Shown: in pieces, positions 32,521 through 44,640 of the stretch
How the letters are laid out: every line of letters begins with the position of its first letter
How positions within the stretch are numbered: the stretch's first letter is position 1
Position numbers and translations under genes: made by a program
The notes under the pieces: model-generated
Told to the model about the DNA's origin: nothing
What the model saw: only the letters and a program-made list of their open reading frames with translations
Database searches by the model: none
From: Rhyzopertha dominica
Taxonomy: Eukaryota > Arthropoda > Insecta > Coleoptera > Bostrichidae
Length of the DNA stretch: 64,000 nucleotides
Assembly: GCA_025024175.1 (NCBI GenBank)
Contig: QCXZ01000001.1
Location: forward strand, 32,792,942-32,856,941
Direction: 5' to 3'

Positions 32521-34955
32521 AGAAAAAACTTGAATTTACGAAATCCTGGGCCAATACGGAAGTTGATAGACTCAAAAATTTATAGATTAAATAAATAATT
32601 TTTTTTCAGCCAACAATGCTTAGAAAATAATTAAATAAATCGCCTGTATTTAACATAGTGAATGCATGCAATAATCTTTAAAACAAATTTTCGAAATAAA
32701 AAAAAGCACAAAAATATTCTAAATGAGCAAATTTTTACCATGTATAGGTACTTTAGATTACATTGGGAATTCTCAAGATACCGTGAAGGATAGTAATCTA
32801 CCTCATTGACGCGAGCATTTTTTATCTATACCGGATAATAAAATTCATATTTTTTTAGTTTAATTTTCCGTTACTTTTTTTAAAATTTAATTTATTTGCA
32901 CCAATGTATTTTCTATTTGGATTATATAATTTCGCATATTAAAATAACGTTTGCTGCATAATTAGATCATTAATTATCAAGGTTAAATAACCATACATTA
33001 ATGATAACATTTTAGAAAAAATAAATAAAGTTTTCGATCCATCAAACGTTTGTCGCTTGCGCGCAGCGTGTAAATATTAAAAAGCCAATATTACTGCTAC
33101 TTTGAAAGCAGGGAACATCGTTGGGCATTACTACAGGATAAACTGAAACTGTCCCGCGTATAATTAAATATGCCATTTTCTTTGTACTGTCATTACAAAT
33201 TCAGTGCAGGCTACACGCCAGGCTAGACTACAAAGAGGAGCTTTCTAATTACATCAGTATAATAACCAAGTCTTAACAGACTCAGACACGCCATCNCAAA
33301 TGTACCCATTACCTGCATACGACTATTTTATTAATAATTTTNACAAAACTAAAGTGAAAATGAAATAATTTCTCGTGTTCGGCATTCTAAACTGCCTGCA
33401 ACAGATACAGCTGCACAACACTGTTTCTGTGCCCTTACAACTAGTCAGTACTTCCCTTACTTAGCGTAGTTGTTGCCAAGCTATGTCCTAGCTTTCCTAT
33501 TCTGCAATTTCCTGGCATGCTAAAAGAAGATAAGATTAAGAAACACCATGCTCCGAGAAACTGTAGGTAGTATTCTCCTAAATAATATAACATGAATTCT
33601 GTGTTTCACTTTTAGTCAAGAATATTGGTGGTCTGCTCCATACTGTACAAATAATAACATCCTGGAAAGACTGTTGTACCCTTATATGCAGCAAAAAATG
33701 TCGTAGGCATTCCTAAGAATATAGACGGGATTTAAAAGCCGATTGACAATATATTATCGTGGCGGACGTTTGGAGTAATCGTAAACTAACGGAACGGTTT
33801 TAAAGTTGTATCTAATTTTGCAATGGTATGTTTGTGCTCAGTATAATTTGGCAAACATATAAATTTCATATAGGGTTTTTAAAGAGGGAACAGTTGCGTA
33901 GAAAACGTTTACATATAAACCCATAGTAGAAAATAAGCCTTTCTTTCCTGGGGATTTTCGTACCTACCAAAATACTTCGACATTTAGTTAATTACTTCCA
34001 CATCCAACGGATGAGAAGTATTGTATCGATAAAAAAAATTTCAAAAATTTTTATTTGCTCATTCGTTTTTATTTAATATATTAAAAATGCAAATACCATC
34101 AGATAGGAAAAATTTCTCACAAAAAGTGTCTTATTTATCCAAAATTTTGACATTTTCGAAATATTTCCAAAAAACCTATTTTGGACCCTGTTCGTACGAT
34201 TTATTTTTAATTTTAGTATTATATAGAAAATCAAATTTCTGATCGGAAAGCATTCTTGTACTTTTTTTGTTAAGTTAATTTTTTTATTAAAGATAACACA
34301 ACAATAGTACTCGAAAGTTTTTGACTGTATAGGTACATCACAAATCTAATGTCCATACTAATATTGATTTTTAGTAATAACTGAGGCAGCAAGTAAAAAA
34401 ACTAGATTCATTCTCCAATGGCATCAGTCTAGATCATTGTGTCCCGCAAGTTCAATTTTAGGTCCACTATTATATAGGGTGTACCTAAAAGGTGGTAGAA
34501 GTGTGTAAATACCTTACAAAGAAAAGCACAAAGAAAACTTCAATACTGCAAAGTTATGACGACGACATGACACAGTACTGAAAATAAATGCAGAATGGCT
34601 GATCTGATCAACACAGACTTAAAGCTAGTGAGTGCCTCCAAAGATCATAGTTTGTGTATAAATTCTAACAAGTCTTATGTATTTTACGTGCCTTATGAAA
34701 TTGATTGGTTAGGAACGTGAAATAGGCGTTTGTTGCATGCCGCAGTCTTATACCATAAATCACGTGCTCGCAACTAAAGTAAAATTGAAGTTAAAGACTT
34801 TAAATATTTGTGCAAAACCTCTAATAACCATACCGGTATATGTTGTACTTCCGTTCAGCGCTCTTGCATATACATAAAATTTATAATAACTTACCTGTTC
34901 ACTTAACTACTTACTTTGAAATTAAGCTAAGGAGCAAACAATTGGAATGGAACAC
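32521..34955. other. AT-rich stretch, nothing recognised
   Basis: There are no coding remnants. A possible mariner-type end (AGGGTGTACCTAAAAGG) occurs near 34476. Confidence 0.4.
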
Positions 34956-34959
34956 ATAA

Positions 34960-35999
34960 TTTACAATTTTTAATTAAATAGAAATGACAATTTCAAATAA
35001 AAAAATACGCTGGCATTTGAACGTTTACGGTTTTTCTGATGTGTATGAATGTGCAGCAAACAGTACTAGAATACGAACGACGATTTCCTAATCGCAGAGT
35101 ATCAAATATAAGAGTATTTAGCGGTATCTACCGATGTATTGGATAATTTGGTCATTGCCCAATATGAGTAACGAAAGGGCGCCCCATCGACGTACTTAGC
35201 AATTAAAGAACTATGTACTTAGAATGGTAGAGCCGGTCCTAAAATTCCACAAACAACTGTATGGAGAATTATTCAAGATTTTGGTTTATTTCCGTTCCGC
35301 ATCCAACCTCCCCAGTCTTTGCAATTTTGCACCCGCAAGATTACTTTGGTCGGGAATAATTTTGTCAGTGGATTTTATATGACCAAGATCAATGTGATAA
35401 AATTTGATTTGCTGATGAAGCACGTTTCAACTGAGATAAAATAATAAATAAACGGAATTCGCACTTGTGGTCCCCAGTGGAAGAAAATCCTCATGCGATC
35501 AGAGAAAGAAATTTCCAGAACAGTTTTTCAGTAAATGTTTATTGGTGCGGTATCGTAGGAAACTGTTTGGTGGAACCATTTGTTCCTGAAAACCCTTCGA
35601 CAAGGGAAATGTACTTATAATATTGGAAGATGTTCCACTGCATGTTAGGCGTGAAATGTGGTTGGTGGTGTACCCCCACACAGCTGCAGAGCAGTTACAT
35701 TTTTCAATAAACCATAACAGATGTGGCCTTTTTAAGTCATTTTTACATTATAATTCAATAGACATTTTGTTTAAATATTTATAGTTCGCTAATAAAATTT
35801 TATGCTTGAGTAATAAGTTTGATGTTATAGTATTAAATGCTGCGGTTACATAATTACCTTTTAATGTAGCCATATTTACAAAACGGTCCATTTTAGGATA
35901 TATGCATATCGTGGATATATGTTTGTTAAAACGTTTTGATCCAGAATGACCTTAGAAATATGTATATTCACTATGACCCTCGAGTTTCCGAACACCCTG
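34960..35999 (+). pseudogene. Mariner-like transposon remnant, nearly full length
   Basis: Fragments run in order. The N-terminal DNA-binding region reads YERRFPNRRVSNIRVF. TVWRIIQDFGLFPFRIQ is the helix before the catalytic domain. FADEARFN is the first acidic block. GPQWKKILM or, in another frame, WSPVEENPHAIRERNFQN follows, then VYWCGIVGNCLVEPFVP. The C-terminal DG and DFFLWG blocks are lost or unrecognisable. A GAACACCCTGT end motif occurs at about 35988-35999. Frameshifts and stops make it inactive. Confidence 0.75.
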
Positions 36000-37597
36000 T
36001 AACTTATTTCAACTTGTATCTTTACTTTTCGAACTAGCCATTTCTTTTTTTTTAATGTATACTGTACTAATTTCTTCGGCCTAATTATTTTTTATATGAT
36101 ATAATATCCAAGGTTTATTTGAAAAACATCTTTGTCGATATTTCAGCAATAAAAAGGCAAATTTTACGTAAAAATAAGGCAACAGATGGTGTTACATATG
36201 GTTCGGATACAAACCGCTTCCTAATAAAGAACACAGCCAGAAAGCAGTAATTAGAGGAGACTGTTCCACGCAAGTACGACCCTAAACACAGGGCTAACCA
36301 CCTAAATATATTAATTTTGTGTTCGTATGAATGTCGCGATATAATTTCGTCCGGACGTGACCGTCTACACCTCCGCTGCCGAAATTGAAGTAAACAATAA
36401 TGGCACGCGTATAAATTTAACCGTCACCATATTAACAGAAATTCATCTCAAATGTCGCACATTTAGTTGTATGTAGCATCAAAATTTACCTCACATAAAT
36501 GACGAAACCACCATTTTCAAAGTTATTTATCGATATCAAAGAAGTAGTTACTGGAAAGTCAATTCCAGTGTCAAATACTCGACACACACGTCCACTTACT
36601 TATGAAGTCACTTCGTGCAAGCTTAAAAGATGTACAACGGTAACAACATTACGTTTTCAAGAAAGCGAGAGCTTTGTCGTAGTCGTTACACGTTGAGTAA
36701 GTTACTTCCTAACGCAATTGTGAACGTGCTTAGAGAATATATAGCAATTTTCTAGGATAGGTACAGGTGCTGAGATAGTGACTGAAATTACTGTTCTCAG
36801 TACGCCTCAAACAATTTATAAACGTCGAAAAGTATTAGAAGTAATACCATCTTGAAGTCATTATCAACTTCGTTTCTTATTTGGATGCTCCGTCGAAACA
36901 AATTTATTTAGCTGTGCAGAAACAGCAGTGAATGATCGCTGTACCTATCTTATTTTAAACTAAATGGTTTAGAACCAGTAGTAGTAGTAGTAGTCTTGCA
37001 ATCTTGTTCCCGTTCTTACAACAAGAATGTCATGTCATGTCAGCTTTTGCAAAATAAGACCAAACTAAGATGTGCAACAAAACACCAAGAACTTGTGCCG
37101 CAAGTCTTACTTTTGTTTCAAAGTCCGGTGCCGACCGACGTAGTGAGCGCATGCACCGAGCTGCGCTCTGAGTTTTACAGTTTTTATCACAAAACTATAT
37201 AATCTATAGACCAACAGCAAAAAAGATAGTAGATAAAAATATTATATAAAAATACACAGCAAAACTAGAGCAACCTTTAAAACCAGACTTATGCCATAAA
37301 GCAAATGAGGGTAGGCTAAGCAGGTATTCATCGCTAGATAAATCTTATATTATATACTATACCGCTATTCACAGAACTTTAAAATTACATCATGAATGAC
37401 GTACTTCCATTACCATCATAATACCCGTGAGCACAACGCAGATAGAATGTCAAACTTATTTAAATTGGCATCAATGTATAATGGTGTCAAATACTTTTCG
37501 TCGATTAGGCTTTTTAAGATTACGTCATCCAATATGGCGTCCAGGGGGCAAAAAGCGCACGCATGGAATGCGCCTGCGAAACCCTTGAAACGGACGC
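36000..37597. other. No gene recognised
   Basis: Contains a short AGT microsatellite at about 36977-36994. Small frames such as 36499-36696 have no motif. Confidence 0.4.
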
Positions 37598-37605
37598 GTG
37601 GCTGA

Positions 37606-37854
37606 TAGAGTTGGGTAGTTCATGACCAAGTCGTTCAAATTGAATGACTCATGCCTTGATTCGTTTGATTCGTTCGTGCGTCGGTCATGGTTGACGGTTG
37701 GCTGGCTGGCTACTGTTACGGGACACATATTGCACCTGTTAGCTGCCTTTAAGCAGGACTAACAACTCAGTAACTCGTTCTCAGTAATGATTCTTGAACG
37801 ACTTGAATGATCCCAATCTTCGCGATTTGAATTGAATCGAATGTCCCAGCTCTA
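37606..37854. mobile_element. hAT-type MITE
   Basis: The 249-bp element has ends TAGAGTTGGGTAGTTC and, on the complement of the right side, TAGAGCTGGGACATTC. It is flanked by 8-bp duplications GTGGCTGA (37598-37605) and GTGACTGA (37855-37862), 7 of 8 identical. End sequence and 8-bp duplication are typical of hAT elements. It has no coding capacity. Confidence 0.75.
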
Positions 37855-38854
37855 GTGACTGACGTTGGCATTGAGTAATGGGATTTCTATGACAGCGCGC
37901 TAGAAGCTGCATCGTTTTGACATGTGCCCCTTGGCAGTCGCTCCGAAAGTCAGGTGTTCTAAAAAGCCTAATAGCATGTTTATCGGTTTAAGGTGGACAG
38001 TGACAGTTGACACCTTTTCGTTTTTTGCTACCAGTGCGTGTATTTGAAAATTTCTGAACTGAACTGCATACCTCTATAACTATAATAAAACGTATTACAA
38101 ATATTACCTGGATTACCAGTGCTGTGTGTATTATGACATGTCATTTTTTTCAGTATCAATTCTGAGGTTAAACTTGGTGGGGCTTGGGTTTCACCCAGCA
38201 CACCTGGCAACAATGGAGACAAGGACTTCATGCTAATTGGTGGCGTAACGTTAAAGTTTTGTGAACAGCCGTATATAAAGTGTAAAGCATATACATATGA
38301 CATTCAGAGCGCGTAAAATTAATGTTAAACATTATGTAAAATAATCGTGTAGTAAGTATAAACACTGAAAATACTTATAAGAACTAGACACAAATCAAAT
38401 TTATTTAAGAGTAATTGAAGCAAGCTTCTTACTTTAATTCAGTTTTAATCACACATATAAAAGCTGATAACCCCATGCGTTCAGCCGATCTTTTTTTTTT
38501 TAAATAAAGATATTCTATTTTTGTTATATTCTACAACGAATGATGTCAAACATAACTCTACAAATTATTTCATTTATATACGTTAAACATTAAACTTACA
38601 TTACTTTATCGATACGAGTATATTTATTTTACAGAGATTATTTTATGGCCTTGCCAATTTTTGGACATTGGAAAATACGTTGGTGTGCAATTGTTTCTTG
38701 TAAGTGTTCTGTACCATATACGATAATATGATCAGTATTTAATATACTAATACCTCGCGTTTCCGTTATATACTCCACCTAAAATGCCTAGTTTTGGAGA
38801 GAGCTAGGCTGGTCAATTTCGACCACTTTTTAAGAACGTAAGCTTTCAAGGCCG

Positions 38855-39602
38855 GCGTTAGATTGAAATCTTAGTCTTTTTGGGTCTAATTTTGGAATAA
38901 GGTCGGCGTCTCGCCCGCACTTGTAACAAAGAGTATGGAATATGGTACAAACCTAACGCGAGAAACACGTCCGAAGTGAACCAAATCCCAACGAAGAAAG
39001 AGAATGTAAACAATAGATAACGTTGTACCTGACGTTACGAAGGGGTGGGGATGTTGGACGACAGAGATGGGAAATTGTGAAAGTGGGGATAACCGTTGCG
39101 TGATTGGGCATCAAATATTGGAGAGATGATATCCATTTTCGCGATTTAGATAATTCGGGTGTTTGGAAATTTTTATGGTTTCTCGGAATTTTCGGATTGT
39201 GAAAAGGGGGACCTTCACTGGAACTGACACATTGTCAAACAGANTATTGTCACCGGTTTCNTGCTTTACGATAGACAGAGTAGCCCAAACGACGTAGACG
39301 AGTGACAAGGACATCAAGAAATGGGAGAGGGTTATTGCTTTCGATTTCCATCGTAAATTTTATAACAAAATTTTGGGAATTAAGGTGATCTGAGAAGGTT
39401 GTTGGGTGTCGGAGCCGTGAGTCCATATAATGAAAGTGTCGTCGACATAACGAAGCAAGATTTTAGGTTTCAGGTCTGATGACTCTAAAGCTATTATGTT
39501 CAAAGGTTTCCATGAATATGTTTGCTACTACCGGTGACAATGGAGAACGCATAGGTGTACCCACAGAAATTTGTGGGTAGAATTGACGCTGCATAAAATC
39601 AG
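38855..39602 (-). pseudogene. Penelope-like element, minus-strand copy
   Basis: Read leftwards from 39602: FMQRQFYPQISVGTPMRSPL and SPVVANIFMETFEHN, then RYVDDTFIIWTHG with the catalytic YVDD, then (frame change) VIKFTMEIESNNPLPFLDVL and RLGYSVYRKA. These are the RT blocks in order. After a deletion, LFDNVSV..KVPLFTIRKFRETI, ISKHPNYLNRENGYHLSNI forms the C-terminal tail. The 3' non-coding part (about 38855-38930) matches the inverted copy at 39920-40000. Frameshifts and Ns are present. Confidence 0.8.
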
Positions 39603-39605
39603 GTT

Positions 39606-40030
39606 TTTTCACCGACAGTACGGCAGTAGCAGAATATCAGCAAGAAACCGGTCACAATATTTTATTTGACAATGTGTCAGTTCTAGCGAAAGCCCCTTTT
39701 TTCACAACCCAATAATTCCGAGAAGCCATAGAAAATTCCAAAAGATGGTTATCATCTCTCCACTACTTGGTACCCAATTACCCTACGCCAGGTACTACGT
39801 TATCTATTGTTTCCATTCTCTTTCCTCCTTAGGATTTGGTTCAGCTCGAATGTGTTTCTCGCGTTAGGTTTGTACCATATTCCATACTCCTTCTTCCAGT
39901 CCTGATGATGCCCCTTACAAGTGCGGGCGAAATGTCGAGCTTATTCCAAAATCAGACGCGGTGTAACCCAAAAAGACTAAGATTTCAATTCGACTACTTT
40001 ACTTTCGTAGTACAGTTACAATTCGAAATA
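39606..40030 (+). pseudogene. Penelope-like element, plus-strand 3' copy
   Basis: This copy starts where the minus copy begins, so the two 5'-truncated copies are head to head. It encodes ETGHNILFDNVSVLAKAPFF and REAIENSKRW, the C-terminal tail region. It then continues into the shared 3' region (CAAGTGCGGGCGAAATG, CTTATTCCAAAAT, AAAAAGACTAAGATTTCAAT). Stops occur within it. It retains a hammerhead-like core that the partner copy has partly lost. Confidence 0.75.
39902..39936 (+). ncRNA. Hammerhead-ribozyme-like core (candidate)
   Basis: CTGATGA (39902-39908) and GAAA (39929-39932) flank a stem of GCCC (39910-39913) and GGGC (39925-39928). This is the arrangement of conserved hammerhead residues around stem II. 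Penelope-like elements are known to encode hammerhead ribozymes in their terminal repeats. An extra T after CTGATGA, and the lack of a clear stem I and cleavage-site pairing, suggest a decayed copy. Confidence 0.4.
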
Positions 40031-43000
40031 GAATCGAAATGAATTCAAAATTTAATTCCTCTTTTTCCATCTATGGGTATGGGGAGCTATTCGATGCTGT
40101 AGTTGCTTAATTTATATTTCTGCTTCTATTTTGGAACCACACACGACATATATTTGAATGGGGGAACTACTAATCTTGGAATGATTTTTGCTGGATCATT
40201 AGGAAAAGGAAATCCTTGCTATATAATATGACACCTTATTCCCTGTCTCACAGTATTTCACTTTGGGTGGCCACCACGGAGCAGTGGCTACTAGAGCATC
40301 GCATGCTCGAATATGTGAATCGTTTCTTCGTGAAATTCGCCACAGATTATCGAATTAATTAATTAATTAATTGAAACTGCTGTTCCAGTACGTGACACAA
40401 TACAGCGACCGGTCATCAGTTCTGCGTATTCTACAGAAACTTAAAGTTAAAAACATCTATTCTTTCAAATTATTGAGACTTTGTGTTTTCTTTTACACAC
40501 GCAATGAGTCATTTCAATTATTAATATGCAGTCTGATGCAAAAGTCATGCTGAACCGTCTCGCCACTTGCAATTAAACCATCACATACGAATATTAGGTG
40601 CTCTAGCGTTCACGGTTCCATGGTGAAATTCTATGGGACACGGAATCGCATATCAACTGGCACGTGTATTTCCTTTCCTAATGGCGGAGCACAATCTTTT
40701 CCAGGTACACTCAGTTTCCGCACCCCAGCCCTACATAAGTAGTTGCAGCAATTCTACGCAAAGCCAGCTAACTACTCCCTACAGCATCAAAAATAACTAC
40801 AAGTAAAAGACTTACATCCATCCATTGCCGACCGACATCGGTGGTTCTAAGAGAGCGGATGTAGATCCCCTGTAAAAAAAAACATGTATTAGGTACTTAT
40901 ATGTGGTGATAAGTAGAACGAATTGTATTCTCAGATAAAATAAATAACTCCAGCCGCAATTACTTCTTAAAATTTTTACAACGAGGTATCGAGAAGGCAT
41001 GCATAATGTCATAGTCACTTCAGCTGTTTTCATTTAGTACCTAATGGGGTTGTTGTACATATTAAACTACAGTGAAAACTAGTTGATATATATTTTTCTT
41101 TTCTTTCAAAACTGCCGGCTTATACCTATGTTTAAAAAAATTATCAAGTTTGTATTATTCTAAACATGCGCGTAAGCTGAAGTAATAACCCTCGCGTGAT
41201 ACTCATTGGTTAGCTTCAGTTCAGATCCTTGATTGAATGCTCGATGTTGCCAGCTCGTTGAAAACGTTTGGAATCCTAGCTTTGTTATTTAAGACTGCAA
41301 GAAAAACATATTCCAAGTATCCTTGCACATATCACGCATTATTTTAACTTACAATTGCGATAAATTTATTAATTACGTTATTAATTACATTACATTACAT
41401 TACGGACATCTAGACTACGTAAACTACGCTGGTCGGTAGTTATAATGGTTCTAACTTCAACTTGAAACCGTTGCGCGAAGTCCGAAGTGAAGTATTTGTT
41501 CTATCAATCTAGATTCTTTATTGCAGTTCTGCTTCATTTTGAGCTTCCCACCCACCAATGGAAACTTTTCTACCGAGTGATACCCAAAACTCTTTATTAG
41601 CCCCAACTGTGGAATACGAGGTTATCCTGTCTAGGTACGCGTACATGAACTATTTTGTTGCCTTTACAATATTGGGTTTTTGTCACATCAAGGCAGGATA
41701 CCAGATCCCGTCAAAACAGAATATTACGAGTAACATTAACATATGGTGAATTTAACATAATTTATCTATTAGGAAGGTATCCTGGGAATATAAGTATCTG
41801 CGTTTACAGCTTCACCTCTAACTCGCCCAATATAAGGTGTTGAGACACAAGCTTTCGAAATAGCGCACCAGGCACTTCACAAATACCTTGTTGCCGAATT
41901 TCGCTTTNGACGTTGGATGCGGAGACGTCTTACGCAGCAATTATTTTGTGAAAATCGGTAATAAGTCTTCTCGTGGTGGCTTTATGAACTAAGACGTAAG
42001 ACCAACTAGCGGTTTCTGTGTTTAAATCATTGCAGTTATATAAAAAGGTACACCCAAATTTTTGCTTATATTAGAATTCTCGTAACGTATGTCCCGTAAA
42101 TTTTGACAATTTCCGAGGCCCTAAAATGATTAATCTAAAGAAAATCGCAAGTTGCTAGGAAAATAAAAATTTGTTTGACTCCTTGCTTTAAATATAGTTG
42201 CTCAGTATTGTTTACGGCTTACAATCTTGAAATTAGAAAAAAATATAATTTAATTGAGCCGGTCCCTAAATCGGAAATAATACGCATTTTTTAAAATCAA
42301 AATATATCTCGTATATCCATTTTCAGCGATTTCAGAAGAGACAATTTCTAAATGTAAGCAAGGTATTACTTGTGTGGACCTACTAAACAGAGCAATATCC
42401 CAAATATTGGTAAGAAAAGCGAAAAACACACTTCGTACTCCAGTAAGAAAACTGGCACGCCAACATTCTAAATCTAAGAACACCATATCGTCGAAATTGT
42501 CGTGCAATGTGCTAAAATCCGGAAAAAGAAGAAAAGCCCAAAAATATACGACCCACCACTAAGAAGAATACATTTTGCTAACAATGGGTGATCATTGTGG
42601 ATGACGGAAAATGAGTCACTCTGAGCAACTCCGAAATGAAAGAAAATGACGGTTTTTGTACAGATAATATTTTAGCGGCCCTGATAATGCCAAATATAAA
42701 CAAGAAACAAAATTTACTGACCGCAACGTACCATTTGTTGGTAAAGTCGTAAAGTTTACGATGGAGGATGGGAAGCTCAAAATAAGGACGAATCTCGATG
42801 CAGAATATAGTAAAATATTGATGATAGCCTAATTAATTATTGTGGTTACATACCTATCTAGCAACACAGATCTCATTAGTTTTTGCTTTCTTATGGTAGA
42901 TTACCACTTTCCTATCTGTTGGTCTGTTTAAGCCTTCATATATAGGGTTCATATCAGTTCCACATCATTTGTCATCATGACTTATTTTACATTACTCTAT

Positions 43001-43125
43001 TTTTTCAGTTTATCATTAAGTTGTTATTTTAAAGTATTGATTGTCAACTATTAGCCATATAATGTCGCTTTGAATATAAGTTCTTTATTACGTGTATAAT
43101 ATCTTTTGAGGTTGTGTAATATTTT
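40031..43125. other. No gene recognised; simple repeats
   Basis: An (AATT)n tract lies at about 40353-40372 and an ATTAC tandem tract at about 41384-41404. Frames such as 42374-42562 (plus) are basic but match nothing I know. Confidence 0.4.
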
Positions 43126-43130
43126 AGGTC

Positions 43131-43165
43131 CTGATGAAGGAATAAAATAAATTCCAAAAGCTTGA
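43131..43165 (+). ncRNA. Second hammerhead-like/Penelope end fragment (weak)
   Basis: CTGATGA (43131-43137) is followed by a perfect GGAAT/ATTCC stem (43139-43143 and 43151-43155) and then AAAAG, where a hammerhead needs GAAA. It resembles a Penelope-like terminal motif but lacks a key residue. No reverse transcriptase remnant was found beside it. Confidence 0.25.
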
Positions 43166-43959
43166 TATTCTAAATAGTTAATTTGGCTGCTAGGTCCGCT
43201 TAGTTTACCCTTTACATTCAACGTAGACACAGTCGTGTCTCCACAGTCTCCAATACGGTGTTTTGTCTACGTCACTTGGTCCGTCGACATTCAAAATTGC
43301 AATCTCTACAGCCCGATTTTTCCATTAAAATAAGCGTTGATAGAACAAATATTATTGGCACACTATCAATGTCTTTTCAGCATGGCATTTTCTCATGTTA
43401 AAAAACAGACCGAATTCAGCCATCGCATGGATGTAGGTCGGATAAATAGGGCGATAGTTAGTAGCTTACAAGCATGATTATAGATTTCGAAATAAAGTAT
43501 TTCTAGCATGGAGCTTTATCTTAACGATTCTCGATTTTTTTACGAAGAATCTCTAAGAATTAGCTATAATTTTCCCCATGTATTATTTTAATCTTTTCTA
43601 AATAATAAGTGTGGAAAACTCCTTTGACAACACAAAATAGAGTGGCTACTACTACTATATTTCCATTGTCCACTATTTTGACTGTTAATTTGGTTCACAA
43701 GCGTAAGTAAATCGAAGTTTAATCTCAGCAAGAAGTATTTTAATTTGCAACAAAACTACTCCAAACATCCAACATAATTTATTCGTACCCTAAACTTAAT
43801 TGGATGCGCCCGCACTTTTGACATTCCTATAGCCTCAAGTATCAGGAGATCACTGCCCCTCACAGAGTTGACGATGAATGACGTTGGAAAATCTAGTGTC
43901 ATTCTGAAGCTTATTATTCGACATTAGTATATACTTACGCCATTTGGCATCAGCTTATC

Positions 43960-44640
43960 ATTTTGTGTGTGTAAGATAAATCATGTCATGTTCACCCGTG
44001 AAATTGCTTTAAATACTGGCACTTCACAAAGCACTGTTGTTAAAACATTGAAGTTTGATAGATTTCGCCCCCACAAGCTTGCAGTTAGTCAAACATTACA
44101 TGCTGGGGTTGAAAATCAGCTTCTGGAGTTTTGTAATTGGTATAGCAACTTGTGCGCAGAAGACCCACAGTTTTTTTTAAGATTGTGCGGTCGGATGAAG
44201 CAAAATTTACAAACTGCGGTATATTCAACCGACATAATGAACATCGCTGAGCACAAGAATGTTTGGTGCGGTTTTATTGAGTCCAGCATTCTAGGTCCGT
44301 ACATATTTGACCATTTTTAAGTGGTGAACATTACCTTCATTCAAGATTTAAACTTGGAGGTGCGTAGAACAATGAAGTGGTTCCAACACGATGGTGCACC
44401 TCCTCATAATAATACAGTGCAAGTAAGGAATTGTCTTGACCAAATGTATGCAAATACGTGAATAGGAAGAAACGGACCTGTTGACTGGCCGCCCCCTTCT
44501 CCGGATTTATCTGTTTTAGATTTCTTTTTATGGGGTACAATAAAGAACAAATTGTACCAAAGGAACTATGAAACAGTTGATGACTTAAGAGCTGCCGTTT
44601 AATAAGCTATTGCTACAAATCACGTTCAACACCTTTAGTA
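43960..44640 (+). pseudogene. Mariner-like transposase, mostly preserved order
   Basis: A helix-turn-helix part (FTREIALNTGTSQSTVVKTL) is followed by DRFRPHKL, LEFCNWYSN, a degraded first acidic block, VWCGFIESSILGPYIFD, then (after a stop at 44320) MKWFQHDGAPPHN, the second catalytic Asp block. Then come WPPPSPDLSVLDFFLWGTIK with the third acidic residue, and ETVDDLRAAV. The first frame is open for 117 codons (43967-44320). At least two stops and a frameshift inactivate it. Confidence 0.8.

Noticed and set aside
40250..40340. Possible tRNA-derived SINE (GTGGCTACTAGAGC)
   Set aside because: It has a weak A-box-like word but no matching B box, no cloverleaf and no A-rich tail.
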